50,679 nucleotides of DNA, taken from the IMG/VR virus record IMGVR_UViG_3300025083_000056, positions 1-50,679 of that record. The stretch is one strand, 5' to 3'. A program made the translations under genes and the position numbers. The notes under the pieces were generated by a model that made no database searches, was not told where the DNA came from, and saw nothing but the letters and a program-made list of their open reading frames with translations. Positions 16,784-25,501 of the stretch are shown here, in pieces. Source of the stretch: a virus. Every line of letters starts with the position of its first letter. The stretch's first letter is position 1.

Positions 16784-17530
16784 ATGCCAGTAAGTGTAAA
16801 CGTAGTTTATGGAACGCTGAAAAACCTAGTAAACAAGGACCAGTTGGGCTTTGTGACTATTGACGAATTCAACAGGTTCGCACAGGTGGCTCAGCTTAGA
16901 ATCTATAACAGGCTGTTCGATCAACTAAAGGACGGCAGCAGATTGGAGCGAGCTGGCTTCGGCCAGGGAAGAGATAAGTCCAAGTTCAAGCAGGTACAAG
17001 AAGACCTAGCTACTTTCGCTAAGTCAAAGACAGTCACCAAGGCCAGCGGTGTATTCGCTAAGCCAGATGATATGTCTCGGGTCATTTCAGTCGCTACGGC
17101 TGGAGACGTTCTGTTTGGGCAGACCACGAGAGTTCCTGTGGAGATTTGCTACGACGAAGAGAAGATCGAAAGGATTCTCGGTAGCACTCTCAACGCCCCC
17201 TCTGAAGCCTTCCCCGTGGCTCTCGTCACTGGGGACATAGAGGTCTTTCCTGAGAGCATTAGAAAGGTTAAGGTTAGGTACTATAAGGTCCCTCAGAGCT
17301 TTCAGACTGACGGAACGACTCGGTCCGATGACCCACCCACGTTCGGTGTGGTTTCTCCTTCTGAGACTTACGACCCTACAGCGAGCAGGGACTTTGAGCT
17401 TCCTGAGCACTACACCATGGATTTGATCTTGGAGATGGCTAGCCTTATCGGGGTCAACCTTAGAGATCAGGCTGTCATTGCTTTTGCCGAGAAGGAGCAG
17501 CTGGACAGAAAAACTGAACAATCATTCTAA
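16784..17530 (+). CDS. Head-tail connector (ring/adaptor) protein
   Basis: The ATG at 16784 is chosen over a TTG at 16769 that lies within the promoter. The 248-aa protein begins with a helical segment (VNVVYGTLKNLVNKDQLGFV, EFNRFAQVAQLRIYNRLF), has a beta-rich middle and ends in helices, as do podovirus adaptor proteins that stack below the portal. It overlaps the next gene by one base (TAATG), and the next product is of similar size, so the pair may form consecutive rings. Assignment rests on position and size. Confidence 0.6.
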   Translation: MPVSVNVVYGTLKNLVNKDQLGFVTIDEFNRFAQVAQLRIYNRLFDQLKDGSRLERAGFGQGRDKSKFKQVQEDLATFAKSKTVTKASGVFAKPDDMSRVISVATAGDVLFGQTTRVPVEICYDEEKIERILGSTLNAPSEAFPVALVTGDIEVFPESIRKVKVRYYKVPQSFQTDGTTRSDDPPTFGVVSPSETYDPTASRDFELPEHYTMDLILEMASLIGVNLRDQAVIAFAEKEQLDRKTEQSF

Positions 17531-18348
17531 TGGCCAGAAACTACATACCTATAAGTCAGGTCGTAAACGACTTCATGATCAGCCTAGACGGTAACGACTA
17601 TGGCGCTCATATAAGCGATGCAGCTGTTAGAAACTTTGCACTCAGGGGTGTCAGGGAGCTGGGGTTCGATATGCTCAAGGTGATTAGATCATTGAAGCTT
17701 AAGGTCAACACAGCGAACAGCACTGTCGAGTTGCCAGACGACTATGTCGATTGGAGTAAGGTTGGCATTGTTGGAGGCGATGGACTTCTGTACGTTTTGG
17801 GTGAAAACAAAAACATCAACTATTCTCAGAAGTATTCAGAGACCGACGGCAGCACATACGACACTGACGGAGACGGACTGAAGGAGAGAGAGGATAGCAA
17901 GGGCGCTACAGATGGGCAAGTAGGAGGATCATCAGATGACGGATTCGGATCTTATGTGTTCAGAAACTACGTATACGGCAATGGTGACGGACAGCTTTAC
18001 GGGTACGGTGGCGGCAGATACCAAGGTGAGTTCAGGGTAAACATGGACCAAAACAGAATCGAACTCAAGAGCAACAACGACATCAGTGAGGTAGTCATCG
18101 AGTATGTAGCTGATGAAGCTAGATCGACAAATCCTCAAGTTCACGTTTATGCTCAAGAAGCTTTGATGTCTTACATGTACTATAAGATGATCGAGCGCAA
18201 GGCTGCCGTTCCAGCTAACGAGAAGGCTAGAGCTAGATCTGAGTACTACAACGAGAGAAGAAAAGCCAACGCTCGCATCAAGTCGTTCACCAAAGAGGAA
18301 GCCCTCAAGGTCATCAGAAAGAACTACAAGCAAGCTCCTAAGGGATGA
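17530..18348 (+). CDS. Second connector/ring protein
   Basis: This 272-aa protein begins with SQVVNDFMISLDGNDYGAHI and a helical domain with VRNFALRGVRELGFDMLKV. A Gly/Asp-rich, probably loop-forming stretch (DTDGDGLKEREDSKG, YGNGDGQLYGYGGG) divides it near residues 115-165. The C-terminal helices include an aromatic ALMSYMYYKMIERKA segment. Size, place and overlap with the previous and next genes (ATGA at its end) suggest a tail adaptor. No family is recognised with certainty. Confidence 0.6.
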   Translation: MARNYIPISQVVNDFMISLDGNDYGAHISDAAVRNFALRGVRELGFDMLKVIRSLKLKVNTANSTVELPDDYVDWSKVGIVGGDGLLYVLGENKNINYSQKYSETDGSTYDTDGDGLKEREDSKGATDGQVGGSSDDGFGSYVFRNYVYGNGDGQLYGYGGGRYQGEFRVNMDQNRIELKSNNDISEVVIEYVADEARSTNPQVHVYAQEALMSYMYYKMIERKAAVPANEKARARSEYYNERRKANARIKSFTKEEALKVIRKNYKQAPKG

Positions 18349-21300
18349 TAGAAAGTACTACTCCAAAGAAGTGGGTTTCGGATAAAGACGAGCGCCTGCT
18401 TGGTCCAGGCGAAATGATTTTCGCTCAGAACGTCATAGTCTCTGAGAGAGGTGGTGGCTCTGTAGGTGTCATCAAAACGATGAAGGGGACCACTAGCATC
18501 AACCCAGTTACAGCGGAGAGCGGAACTGACACCAGCGCTTGGGAGGTTTCAGGATCGGTTGCTGACAATCAGAGAAACTACCTCTACCTTTTCGTCAATG
18601 ACGAAGCGTCGGGTGATAGCGGGAGAATTGTAAGGGTTGATGCAGAGAATTCAGAGTGGAAGACAGTTCTGTCTAATGGCATCTCCCTGAAGAGAGGTAA
18701 CCACGTAGTTGGCACCGTCATCAACAAGGCCTTCCAGCAGGACGGTGTTGTTCAGACAGTTCTCTACTTCACAGACAATCACTATCAGCCATACAAGATA
18801 AATGTAGATAGAGCGCTCGCTGGTGATTACGACGACATCGACAATGATGAGTACCAGCGTTTTGCCATGCACACGATCAGAGCTGCGGCTTGGCAGATAC
18901 CTAATGTTGGTTTTGAAACCGACGAGGACTTTAATGGCAACAACTTCAAAAGTGATGTCTTTCAGTTCGCTGTCCAATACATCTACAAGGATGGTGAGGA
19001 GTCTGCGCTTAGCGGATATTCAAAGCTGGCCGTATCCCCATACCTGTCTAACAAAGGAACTAGCCTGATAAGCAAAGGGGCGGATACTGGCAATGTTTGC
19101 GTGATAGGAAACTTGTGGGGTTCGCTGTTTAGCGACAGGTACGCTGACGTAACGAAGGTGAGGCTGCTTGCCCGAATAAGCAACAACGATCCCTTTTACG
19201 TTCTCGATGATTTCGATCCGAGAGCGAACAAGACAAGGTACGTTGGAGGAAACTCTACGGTTGTCTACGACTCCACTACATACGAGTATAAGTTCTACAA
19301 CGATCAGTACTACACCACAGTATCCCAGACGACATCTCAGAAGATGTACGACAACGTCCCTCAGAAGGCAGAGGGCCAGGCGATTTCTGGAAACAGACTT
19401 ATGTACTCCAACTACGAAGAAGGTTATCCGAATGTAGATCTAGGAGACGACATCACCTTCACGGTCACCTATGGAGAGGATACTACCGCTGGAGGTGTGT
19501 TTCACGTATCTGCAGCGGGAGCAGCTCAAAAAGCAATAAGAGTATCGGGAAGCTCTGTATCTGGAGAGACACCAGTCACTGCAGAAGGAGACCCCTTGAA
19601 AGGTGATGTTTTTGTGGATCTGACTTCATCTGGGTTTGTGTGGCCTGGGAGTAATAACGCGAGCTCAACTGTGCCCGCTGGCACTGTGACTCGTATAGGT
19701 TTTACATACCAGCCAAGAGCCGAATACCACAAAACAAGTACTGCGGGCGGCGGTGCTGGCATAACCCTCATTGAAGGAGCCTCTAATTCAGGCGGAGATA
19801 CGTTTGACCTGAGGCTCGCATCTGTGTCTGGGGATAGCCTGAATACAGGCGTTAGCGCAACTTCTTTCACTGTAGATCAAGAATGTGTGTTCTTGCTTCA
19901 GTACACATCCGACACTGACGAGGATGTGGATGACATTGCAACCAATATGAGATCTCAGCTTTCTGATGAAAGCGTAGAAGAGACAATGAGGTTTACTCGT
20001 GTGGGGTCGGGGACTGTCGGAGGCGTTATTGAAAATTCTACCGCGACAAGCGGGTCCTGGTCGAACGGAAACTCAGTCAACTTTGACAACTGCACTCTTG
20101 ACGTCACTTTCGGTTTTAACGACACTGATGTTTCTGGGAGTAATGATGGAGATTTTGTTATAGAGCCGTATGTGAAAAGAATCAAAGTTATTCAGCACGA
20201 GGTAAGCGGGTTGGTTCTTGACGATGCAACATACACTGATTATCCGACTATACAGGCCAATGTTGTGATCAACAACAACCAAATATCTTTTGGATCTCCT
20301 ATAGACACGTATGTCAAAAACGGATCTCAGAGTGTATTCTCTGTAGCCCCAACAGACTCATCATCATTCAAGGCTGGGTCTTCTCACGATTTTGGAATTG
20401 TCTTCTTTGATCAGTGGGGTAGGTCTGGGTTTGTGAACGAGATAGGTTCTGCATACATCGACCAAACAGGAGAGAGGGCGGCAGGAACTGGAAAGGGATC
20501 CGCTCAACTAAGAATAAACTTCCCTCAGGGCTTAAACTCTGTTGTGCCTGACTGGGCCTACTCATGGGCTCCAGTGTACGGAGGGTCTCAGTTTTCTAAT
20601 GTCCTGCAGTATACAACGGGTGGCGCGTACATCGTTAAAGAAACCTCAGGCACCTACGCCTCTATCGTGGCGGACAAAAGAATTTATGTGTCTCTGAACA
20701 CACTGGTTCAACACAAAGAGAAAACATCATCCACTAGAGATTATTCCTTTACCAAAGGTGATATCTGCAGGGTGATAAGCTATAAGGATGCTGACACGGG
20801 AGTGAGAACTTTCCCGAGCACAAACGAAAGCGGAGGAGGCATTATAGAGTTTGAGGTTCTTGGGGTTGAGACGTTAACTGCTGGCAATGGAAACCCTATT
20901 GAAGGAGCCTCTTCTAACGATCAGACTGAAGGACAGTTCTTGGTTTTAAGGGCTCCAGAGATTGAGGGTGGCTTTAGAGTGGACACTACTGGAGACGGAA
21001 GCCCAGATGCCAACCTTAAGTACGAGGGGTTTGACTGGTTCTCAATGACGGGTGCTGCTTCTTATCCAGTAGACGTAAACCCTAACTCTGGAACCGCCAC
21101 GAACTATTGGGGACAAGAGTGTGTCATAGAGCTTCTTACACCTAAGAAGTCTGCGGACACAAAAGTGTACTATGAGTTTGGAGTGCAGAAAAAACTGACA
21201 AACACCAGCAACCCTCTCGGAGCTAACTTAACACTGATCGATGGAGACGTCAGGCTAAGAACAGTCTCTTGCGTAACCCCAGAGTGGAACGGTGTAGATT

Positions 21301-22769
21301 CTTTCAACCAAGACGATCTTGAGGATTGGGTGTTTGTTCCGTTTGCACTAGAAGATCAATATCCTACCGAGATCTCAAGCGAGAAGGCATGGAACAGGGG
21401 TAGAGCTCATGTGAAGTTTGACAGAGCCGCAACAGTCAACAGATATAACAGCATCACGTACAGTGATCCTTACGCTGATGACACCGCGTTTCTTACGCTG
21501 TCTTCTTTCACGCCTGCCAACGCGAACTTCTTTGACTTACCGTCAGAGCACGGCGGTTGCAAGTTTATTGGTATGAGCGGTGACAACCTCATGGCTCTCC
21601 AGGAGAATAAAGTTTCAAGACTTAGCATAAACAAGAGTGTTATTGAAACGGGTACCCAGAGCGGACTCGTATCTCTGGCGGCCTCCCCTGTAAACAACCT
21701 CGTCTCCTACTCTGCAGATTTCGGAACTCAGAATCCAGAATCTGTTACCGTTAGGGACGGTGTCGTGTACTTCGCGGACGTAGAGAGATCCGCTCTTGTG
21801 AAGGTATCCCAACAAGGAATGACTGTAATGTCTGACACGGAGAACAAGTCGACATTCGATGACAGGTTTGACAACTCTACTTCTGTTGTGTCTGGGTTCG
21901 ACCCAGAAGACGACATAGTGTTCTTTACATTTAACGCTTCAGGCGGCTCTAGGACCTTCGGGTGGGACGAGAAGAGTGGAGCTTGGACATCGGTCTATAC
22001 GTTTATCCCTGAGGGCTACGCCACACTGAGAGGTAGGTTTTACGCTCTCGGATCTGGCGATTCTAGCACTGGCGCATTGGCTCACGAGTTTAACGACGAA
22101 GACAACTCTAACGTATTTATGGGGAGGTCTTCAGCTGACGTCTCGAAGGTGCATGTCATCTTCAATGACAATCCGAACAGGGTCAAGCACTACCAGAGCA
22201 TCTCCATAGAAGGTGATAAGGCTTGGATTACGGTCATTAAAAGCAGTGAAGGCACTACATCTCCAAACCTTTCATTTGAAGAGAAGGAGGGTGTCCATTA
22301 CGCTTACGTAGGCGCTGGCTCATCCACAAACTACAACAACGTATACGCAAATTCTGAGAAGTACCTCCCTATTGGAGAAGTGGAGTCTGTTGATTCAGGC
22401 ACCAATACTGCTGTCATCAAGAACAGCCTCAGAGGTATGCATATACCTATCGGGTATAAGCTGGCTCAAAAAGGAGTAAGTGAGGACACCATATCGGATC
22501 TGGTTGGTATCACAATCTCGTCTGTTAACAGATCAGAAAAGAAGATTACATTTAACGGTGTGACTGGTATAGACGTAGGAGATAGGCTCTTCTGCTTCGC
22601 AGATGGAGGCATCACTGGAGATAAGATAAGAGGCAACTGGGCTAGAGCTGAACTCAGCTACACTCCTCAGGGTGCATCCTTTCCATCCGAGATAAGCGTA
22701 AACGAACTACATGCAATCAATGCCTACTACAAAGATTCTAAGGCGAATCACGCACTAGGCAATCAATAA
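18345..22769 (+). CDS. Large tail tube/nozzle protein
   Basis: This 1474-aa, beta-rich protein follows the connector genes and probably forms the tail nozzle, as do long 'tail tubular B' or muzzle proteins of podoviruses. The N-terminus contains STTPKKWVSDKDERLLGPGEM and AQNVIVSERGGGSVGVIKTM, typical of proteins that line the tail tube. The centre carries beta-propeller-like stretches such as KFIGMSGDNLMALQENKVSRLS and VTVRDGVVYFADVERSALVKV. No catalytic motif is visible. Overlap with the upstream gene and a promoter just after its stop define its transcription unit. Confidence 0.65.
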   Translation: MIESTTPKKWVSDKDERLLGPGEMIFAQNVIVSERGGGSVGVIKTMKGTTSINPVTAESGTDTSAWEVSGSVADNQRNYLYLFVNDEASGDSGRIVRVDAENSEWKTVLSNGISLKRGNHVVGTVINKAFQQDGVVQTVLYFTDNHYQPYKINVDRALAGDYDDIDNDEYQRFAMHTIRAAAWQIPNVGFETDEDFNGNNFKSDVFQFAVQYIYKDGEESALSGYSKLAVSPYLSNKGTSLISKGADTGNVCVIGNLWGSLFSDRYADVTKVRLLARISNNDPFYVLDDFDPRANKTRYVGGNSTVVYDSTTYEYKFYNDQYYTTVSQTTSQKMYDNVPQKAEGQAISGNRLMYSNYEEGYPNVDLGDDITFTVTYGEDTTAGGVFHVSAAGAAQKAIRVSGSSVSGETPVTAEGDPLKGDVFVDLTSSGFVWPGSNNASSTVPAGTVTRIGFTYQPRAEYHKTSTAGGGAGITLIEGASNSGGDTFDLRLASVSGDSLNTGVSATSFTVDQECVFLLQYTSDTDEDVDDIATNMRSQLSDESVEETMRFTRVGSGTVGGVIENSTATSGSWSNGNSVNFDNCTLDVTFGFNDTDVSGSNDGDFVIEPYVKRIKVIQHEVSGLVLDDATYTDYPTIQANVVINNNQISFGSPIDTYVKNGSQSVFSVAPTDSSSFKAGSSHDFGIVFFDQWGRSGFVNEIGSAYIDQTGERAAGTGKGSAQLRINFPQGLNSVVPDWAYSWAPVYGGSQFSNVLQYTTGGAYIVKETSGTYASIVADKRIYVSLNTLVQHKEKTSSTRDYSFTKGDICRVISYKDADTGVRTFPSTNESGGGIIEFEVLGVETLTAGNGNPIEGASSNDQTEGQFLVLRAPEIEGGFRVDTTGDGSPDANLKYEGFDWFSMTGAASYPVDVNPNSGTATNYWGQECVIELLTPKKSADTKVYYEFGVQKKLTNTSNPLGANLTLIDGDVRLRTVSCVTPEWNGVDSFNQDDLEDWVFVPFALEDQYPTEISSEKAWNRGRAHVKFDRAATVNRYNSITYSDPYADDTAFLTLSSFTPANANFFDLPSEHGGCKFIGMSGDNLMALQENKVSRLSINKSVIETGTQSGLVSLAASPVNNLVSYSADFGTQNPESVTVRDGVVYFADVERSALVKVSQQGMTVMSDTENKSTFDDRFDNSTSVVSGFDPEDDIVFFTFNASGGSRTFGWDEKSGAWTSVYTFIPEGYATLRGRFYALGSGDSSTGALAHEFNDEDNSNVFMGRSSADVSKVHVIFNDNPNRVKHYQSISIEGDKAWITVIKSSEGTTSPNLSFEEKEGVHYAYVGAGSSTNYNNVYANSEKYLPIGEVESVDSGTNTAVIKNSLRGMHIPIGYKLAQKGVSEDTISDLVGITISSVNRSEKKITFNGVTGIDVGDRLFCFADGGITGDKIRGNWARAELSYTPQGASFPSEISVNELHAINAYYKDSKANHALGNQ

Positions 22770-22770
22770 C

Positions 22771-22778
22771 TATATTTG
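22771..22778 (+). promoter_or_regulatory. Phage promoter -7 box (TATATTTG) before ejection-protein genes
   Basis: TATATTTG lies just after the nozzle gene stop and ends 5 nt before the ATG at 22783. It probably drives the 383-, 523- and 3082-aa genes and the lysis genes. Confidence 0.75.
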
Positions 22779-22782
22779 TAAA

Positions 22783-23934
22783 ATGCTGGAAGCACTACAC
22801 ACTCTCATATCAATCATCTTCAGGGAAGCAGACCCTAATCTTACCTACGCGTTTGAACCCGTGACCATGGGCCTCATGGCGGGTAGCGCTTTGCTTAAGG
22901 CTCTAACTGGTAAGATGCAGTCGGGGATGCAATCCGATGCGTTCCGCGATCAAGCTGAGGCTGATGCGCTGCGAGCGAAGACTTCAATAGGGGAGGCAGA
23001 CAGAATGATTGAGGCGGCGGAGCGCCGCAGAGCAGACTATGGTTTGGGGCCGTCCTTCACAGACCTAAGAAGAATGGTCATGGAGGATCCCACCTCTGAC
23101 TACTTAAGGAGGGAGGCGGCCAAGACTGAAGCGAAGAATCTTGACGCTCTAAAGTATGGAGGCGCTAGATCTCTTGCTGCGGGAACTCAATCCGCTACTC
23201 AGCAAACACTAGACAACCTGTCTAAGATTGCCGCAGATGAGCAAGCAAGGAAGGCTCAGGGTCTTGGCGTCGTAGGAGCTCAAGAGCAGCGAGTTGCAGA
23301 ACAGAAGCTTGTGGATGCCAGAACAGACCTCACGCTCGGTAGAGGTATGCGTGCCGAGGGTTTGGCGCAGCAGTATGGATCGGAAGACATGATGAGGTTC
23401 GGAGATGTGCAGAAGAGAATGGGTAACCTTCAGTTCGGCAGTGACCTTATTGGGTCTGGAATTGACATCGCAATGCAGACTGATTGGGGTCAAGGCAAGG
23501 GTGCTGGAGGCGGACTCAAGAAACTTTTTGGAGGTGGTGGCGGAGGCAACATTGAGAAAGCCGCTGAGTTGTTTGGAACAGGGGGTACAGGGGGTACTTC
23601 AGGCGGAGGTGGTGTAGACCTTTTTAGTGGGGCAGACCCTTACGCCCAGATTGACATCTTCGGCAGGAAGGAAAACGGAGGGAGAGTGACAGCCTTCAAG
23701 GAAGGAGGGGAACTGATGAGAGACCAAGAAACTCCTGGGGAGTTCTCTCACAAAAACAACCCTATTGACATCATGCAAGACGGAGCTAAGATCGGAGAGA
23801 TGACTGGAGGAGAAGGCATTGTGTCACCTGAAGACATGGGTGAATGGGAACAAGAAGCTGCTAAGGGGGACACTCCGCTTCACAGGAAAGTCAGAGCTTG
23901 GTTCAGAAAAATAAATCAAAAGGATAATGGCTGA
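22783..23934 (+). CDS. Internal virion / ejection protein
   Basis: This 383-aa protein has a short hydrophobic start, a helical Ala/Arg-rich body, a glycine-rich linker at about 245-290 and a C-terminal EFSHKNNPIDIMQDG, EMTGGEGIVSPEDM motif. That motif recurs in phage internal proteins located before giant ejection proteins. The ATG is fixed by the promoter 5 nt upstream, although an internal ATG at MGLMAGS would also give a sensible protein. It overlaps the next gene by 8 nt. It is likely packed in the head and released with the DNA. Confidence 0.6.
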   Translation: MLEALHTLISIIFREADPNLTYAFEPVTMGLMAGSALLKALTGKMQSGMQSDAFRDQAEADALRAKTSIGEADRMIEAAERRRADYGLGPSFTDLRRMVMEDPTSDYLRREAAKTEAKNLDALKYGGARSLAAGTQSATQQTLDNLSKIAADEQARKAQGLGVVGAQEQRVAEQKLVDARTDLTLGRGMRAEGLAQQYGSEDMMRFGDVQKRMGNLQFGSDLIGSGIDIAMQTDWGQGKGAGGGLKKLFGGGGGGNIEKAAELFGTGGTGGTSGGGGVDLFSGADPYAQIDIFGRKENGGRVTAFKEGGELMRDQETPGEFSHKNNPIDIMQDGAKIGEMTGGEGIVSPEDMGEWEQEAAKGDTPLHRKVRAWFRKINQKDNG

Positions 23935-25498
23935 TTCAAGAGGGACAATAGCTGGGCTAGGTCGATTTAATCGCCCGACTCAGTCTCCGTATGCCAAGGA
24001 GTACATGAAGGGCATGCAGCAGAGTAATCTCGCTGCGGGTTCAGCACTAACAGATTTTGCCAAGAAGTTCGGAGAGATCAAAACGCAAGAGCGTAAGGCT
24101 CTTACGATGATCCCAGACGCTGACTTCTCAAGCGACCCAGCGGTATCATCTATGTTTGCCTCTGACGCCCAGGGGATTAAAGACAAAATTAACGGAGGTG
24201 TAGAGGGTGCATACAATTTCGCTGACGAGGCTGATATCCTGAGGTTTAACAATGACGTAGCTAATTTCCAGAAAGAAATAACAGAGGCTGAGACTATATA
24301 TGATCAATCAATCAAGGGGTTTCAGGACTTAGAAACTGCGCACGACTACTTTGTCAAGACTGGGGCAGATCCCAGGCAGGCACCTACCGAAAACATCAAG
24401 GGTGTCGGTGAGGTTTACAACGCCAAGATTGGGATGCAAGCTTTCGACGACACGATGGCAAAAGCCTCAGCTTTGAGAGAAGGCGAGATGAAGAAGCAAC
24501 CTGATGGAAGCTACGTTCTTGTAGGTAAAGGAGGTCAAAAGCTAGGTGAATACAGGTCTAAAGAGGAGTACTTCAAAGAGTTAGCTGAGCTCTCAAAGCC
24601 AGACCTCCAGCCAGTTCCTGTCATCGACGGATTGAACTTTGCCATAGAAGAAAAATGGGCTACTCAGTTTGACACTAGAAGTAAGGCTGAGTCAGCTGCG
24701 TTGACCTATGTACTAAACAACCCTGCTATCGCAGACAGAAGAGCTCGTGAAGTCATGGGGGTCTCTGAACTAGCTGAGCAAGGTGAGATGTCTGAAGAGG
24801 CTAAAGCCATGCTTGCGAAGCATCCAAACGCATCGGCTAGATTTGATTCGGTGTCTGATGCACAGCTCGCTTACGCAAAAGAGATTGTTCAGGGGTGGGA
24901 AGACCTCAAGAAAAAGGAAGCGGCACCAAAGGCTACAGCAACTCAGACTGCGAAAGCACAAGAGAAAAGAAAGAGAAAGGACGCCGCCATGGAGTCTATC
25001 AGGGTTGTGGGAGATGAAATCCAGAACGCTGTTCGTGGTGGAGGGTTGTTTGAGGCTGTTGTTGGGTCTGGTAATATAGAGCCTGGCACAACTGCCCCTG
25101 GAGAGAAAGTTACCTTCCCCTACTCGCTTGATGACAGCATTCAGGTTACCGACGAGGATGGCAATGAGCTCGACTTGAAAGTCACGCAGTTTTCTTACGA
25201 TGTTTTCGGAGACAAGATTCAGCTGATAGGAACAACATCCAAGTCCAGCTCCCCTGGTCAAGCGGAAACGATCGTAGACAAAAGAGTCACGATTGACGGA
25301 TCAAATATCGATCAGATCGCCAAGTTGGATCAACTCTTAAACATGGAGTACGGCGTAAAGCTAGCCGAATTATTTCGTAAATTTACATCAGGCGAATACC
25401 AGATGGCTCCAGACTTTCAGGGTCGTACTACCCAGGAAGAAATTAACGCAGCGATGGGTCGAACAACTACAAGTCCAACAGGCGGCATAGCACGATAA
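23927..25498 (+). CDS. Internal virion / ejection protein
   Basis: This 523-aa protein is mostly helical, with Lys/Ala-rich coiled-coil sequence near residues 320-350 (KKKEAAPKATATQTAKAQEKRKRKD) flanked by a beta-rich C-terminal domain (VTFPYSLDDSIQV, DKIQLIGTTSKSS). It lies between another probable internal protein and the giant 3082-aa protein, the usual location of the three-protein ejection set of podoviruses. No enzymatic motif is recognised. Confidence 0.55.
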   Translation: MADSRGTIAGLGRFNRPTQSPYAKEYMKGMQQSNLAAGSALTDFAKKFGEIKTQERKALTMIPDADFSSDPAVSSMFASDAQGIKDKINGGVEGAYNFADEADILRFNNDVANFQKEITEAETIYDQSIKGFQDLETAHDYFVKTGADPRQAPTENIKGVGEVYNAKIGMQAFDDTMAKASALREGEMKKQPDGSYVLVGKGGQKLGEYRSKEEYFKELAELSKPDLQPVPVIDGLNFAIEEKWATQFDTRSKAESAALTYVLNNPAIADRRAREVMGVSELAEQGEMSEEAKAMLAKHPNASARFDSVSDAQLAYAKEIVQGWEDLKKKEAAPKATATQTAKAQEKRKRKDAAMESIRVVGDEIQNAVRGGGLFEAVVGSGNIEPGTTAPGEKVTFPYSLDDSIQVTDEDGNELDLKVTQFSYDVFGDKIQLIGTTSKSSSPGQAETIVDKRVTIDGSNIDQIAKLDQLLNMEYGVKLAELFRKFTSGEYQMAPDFQGRTTQEEINAAMGRTTTSPTGGIAR

Positions 25499-25501
25499 AC
25501 A

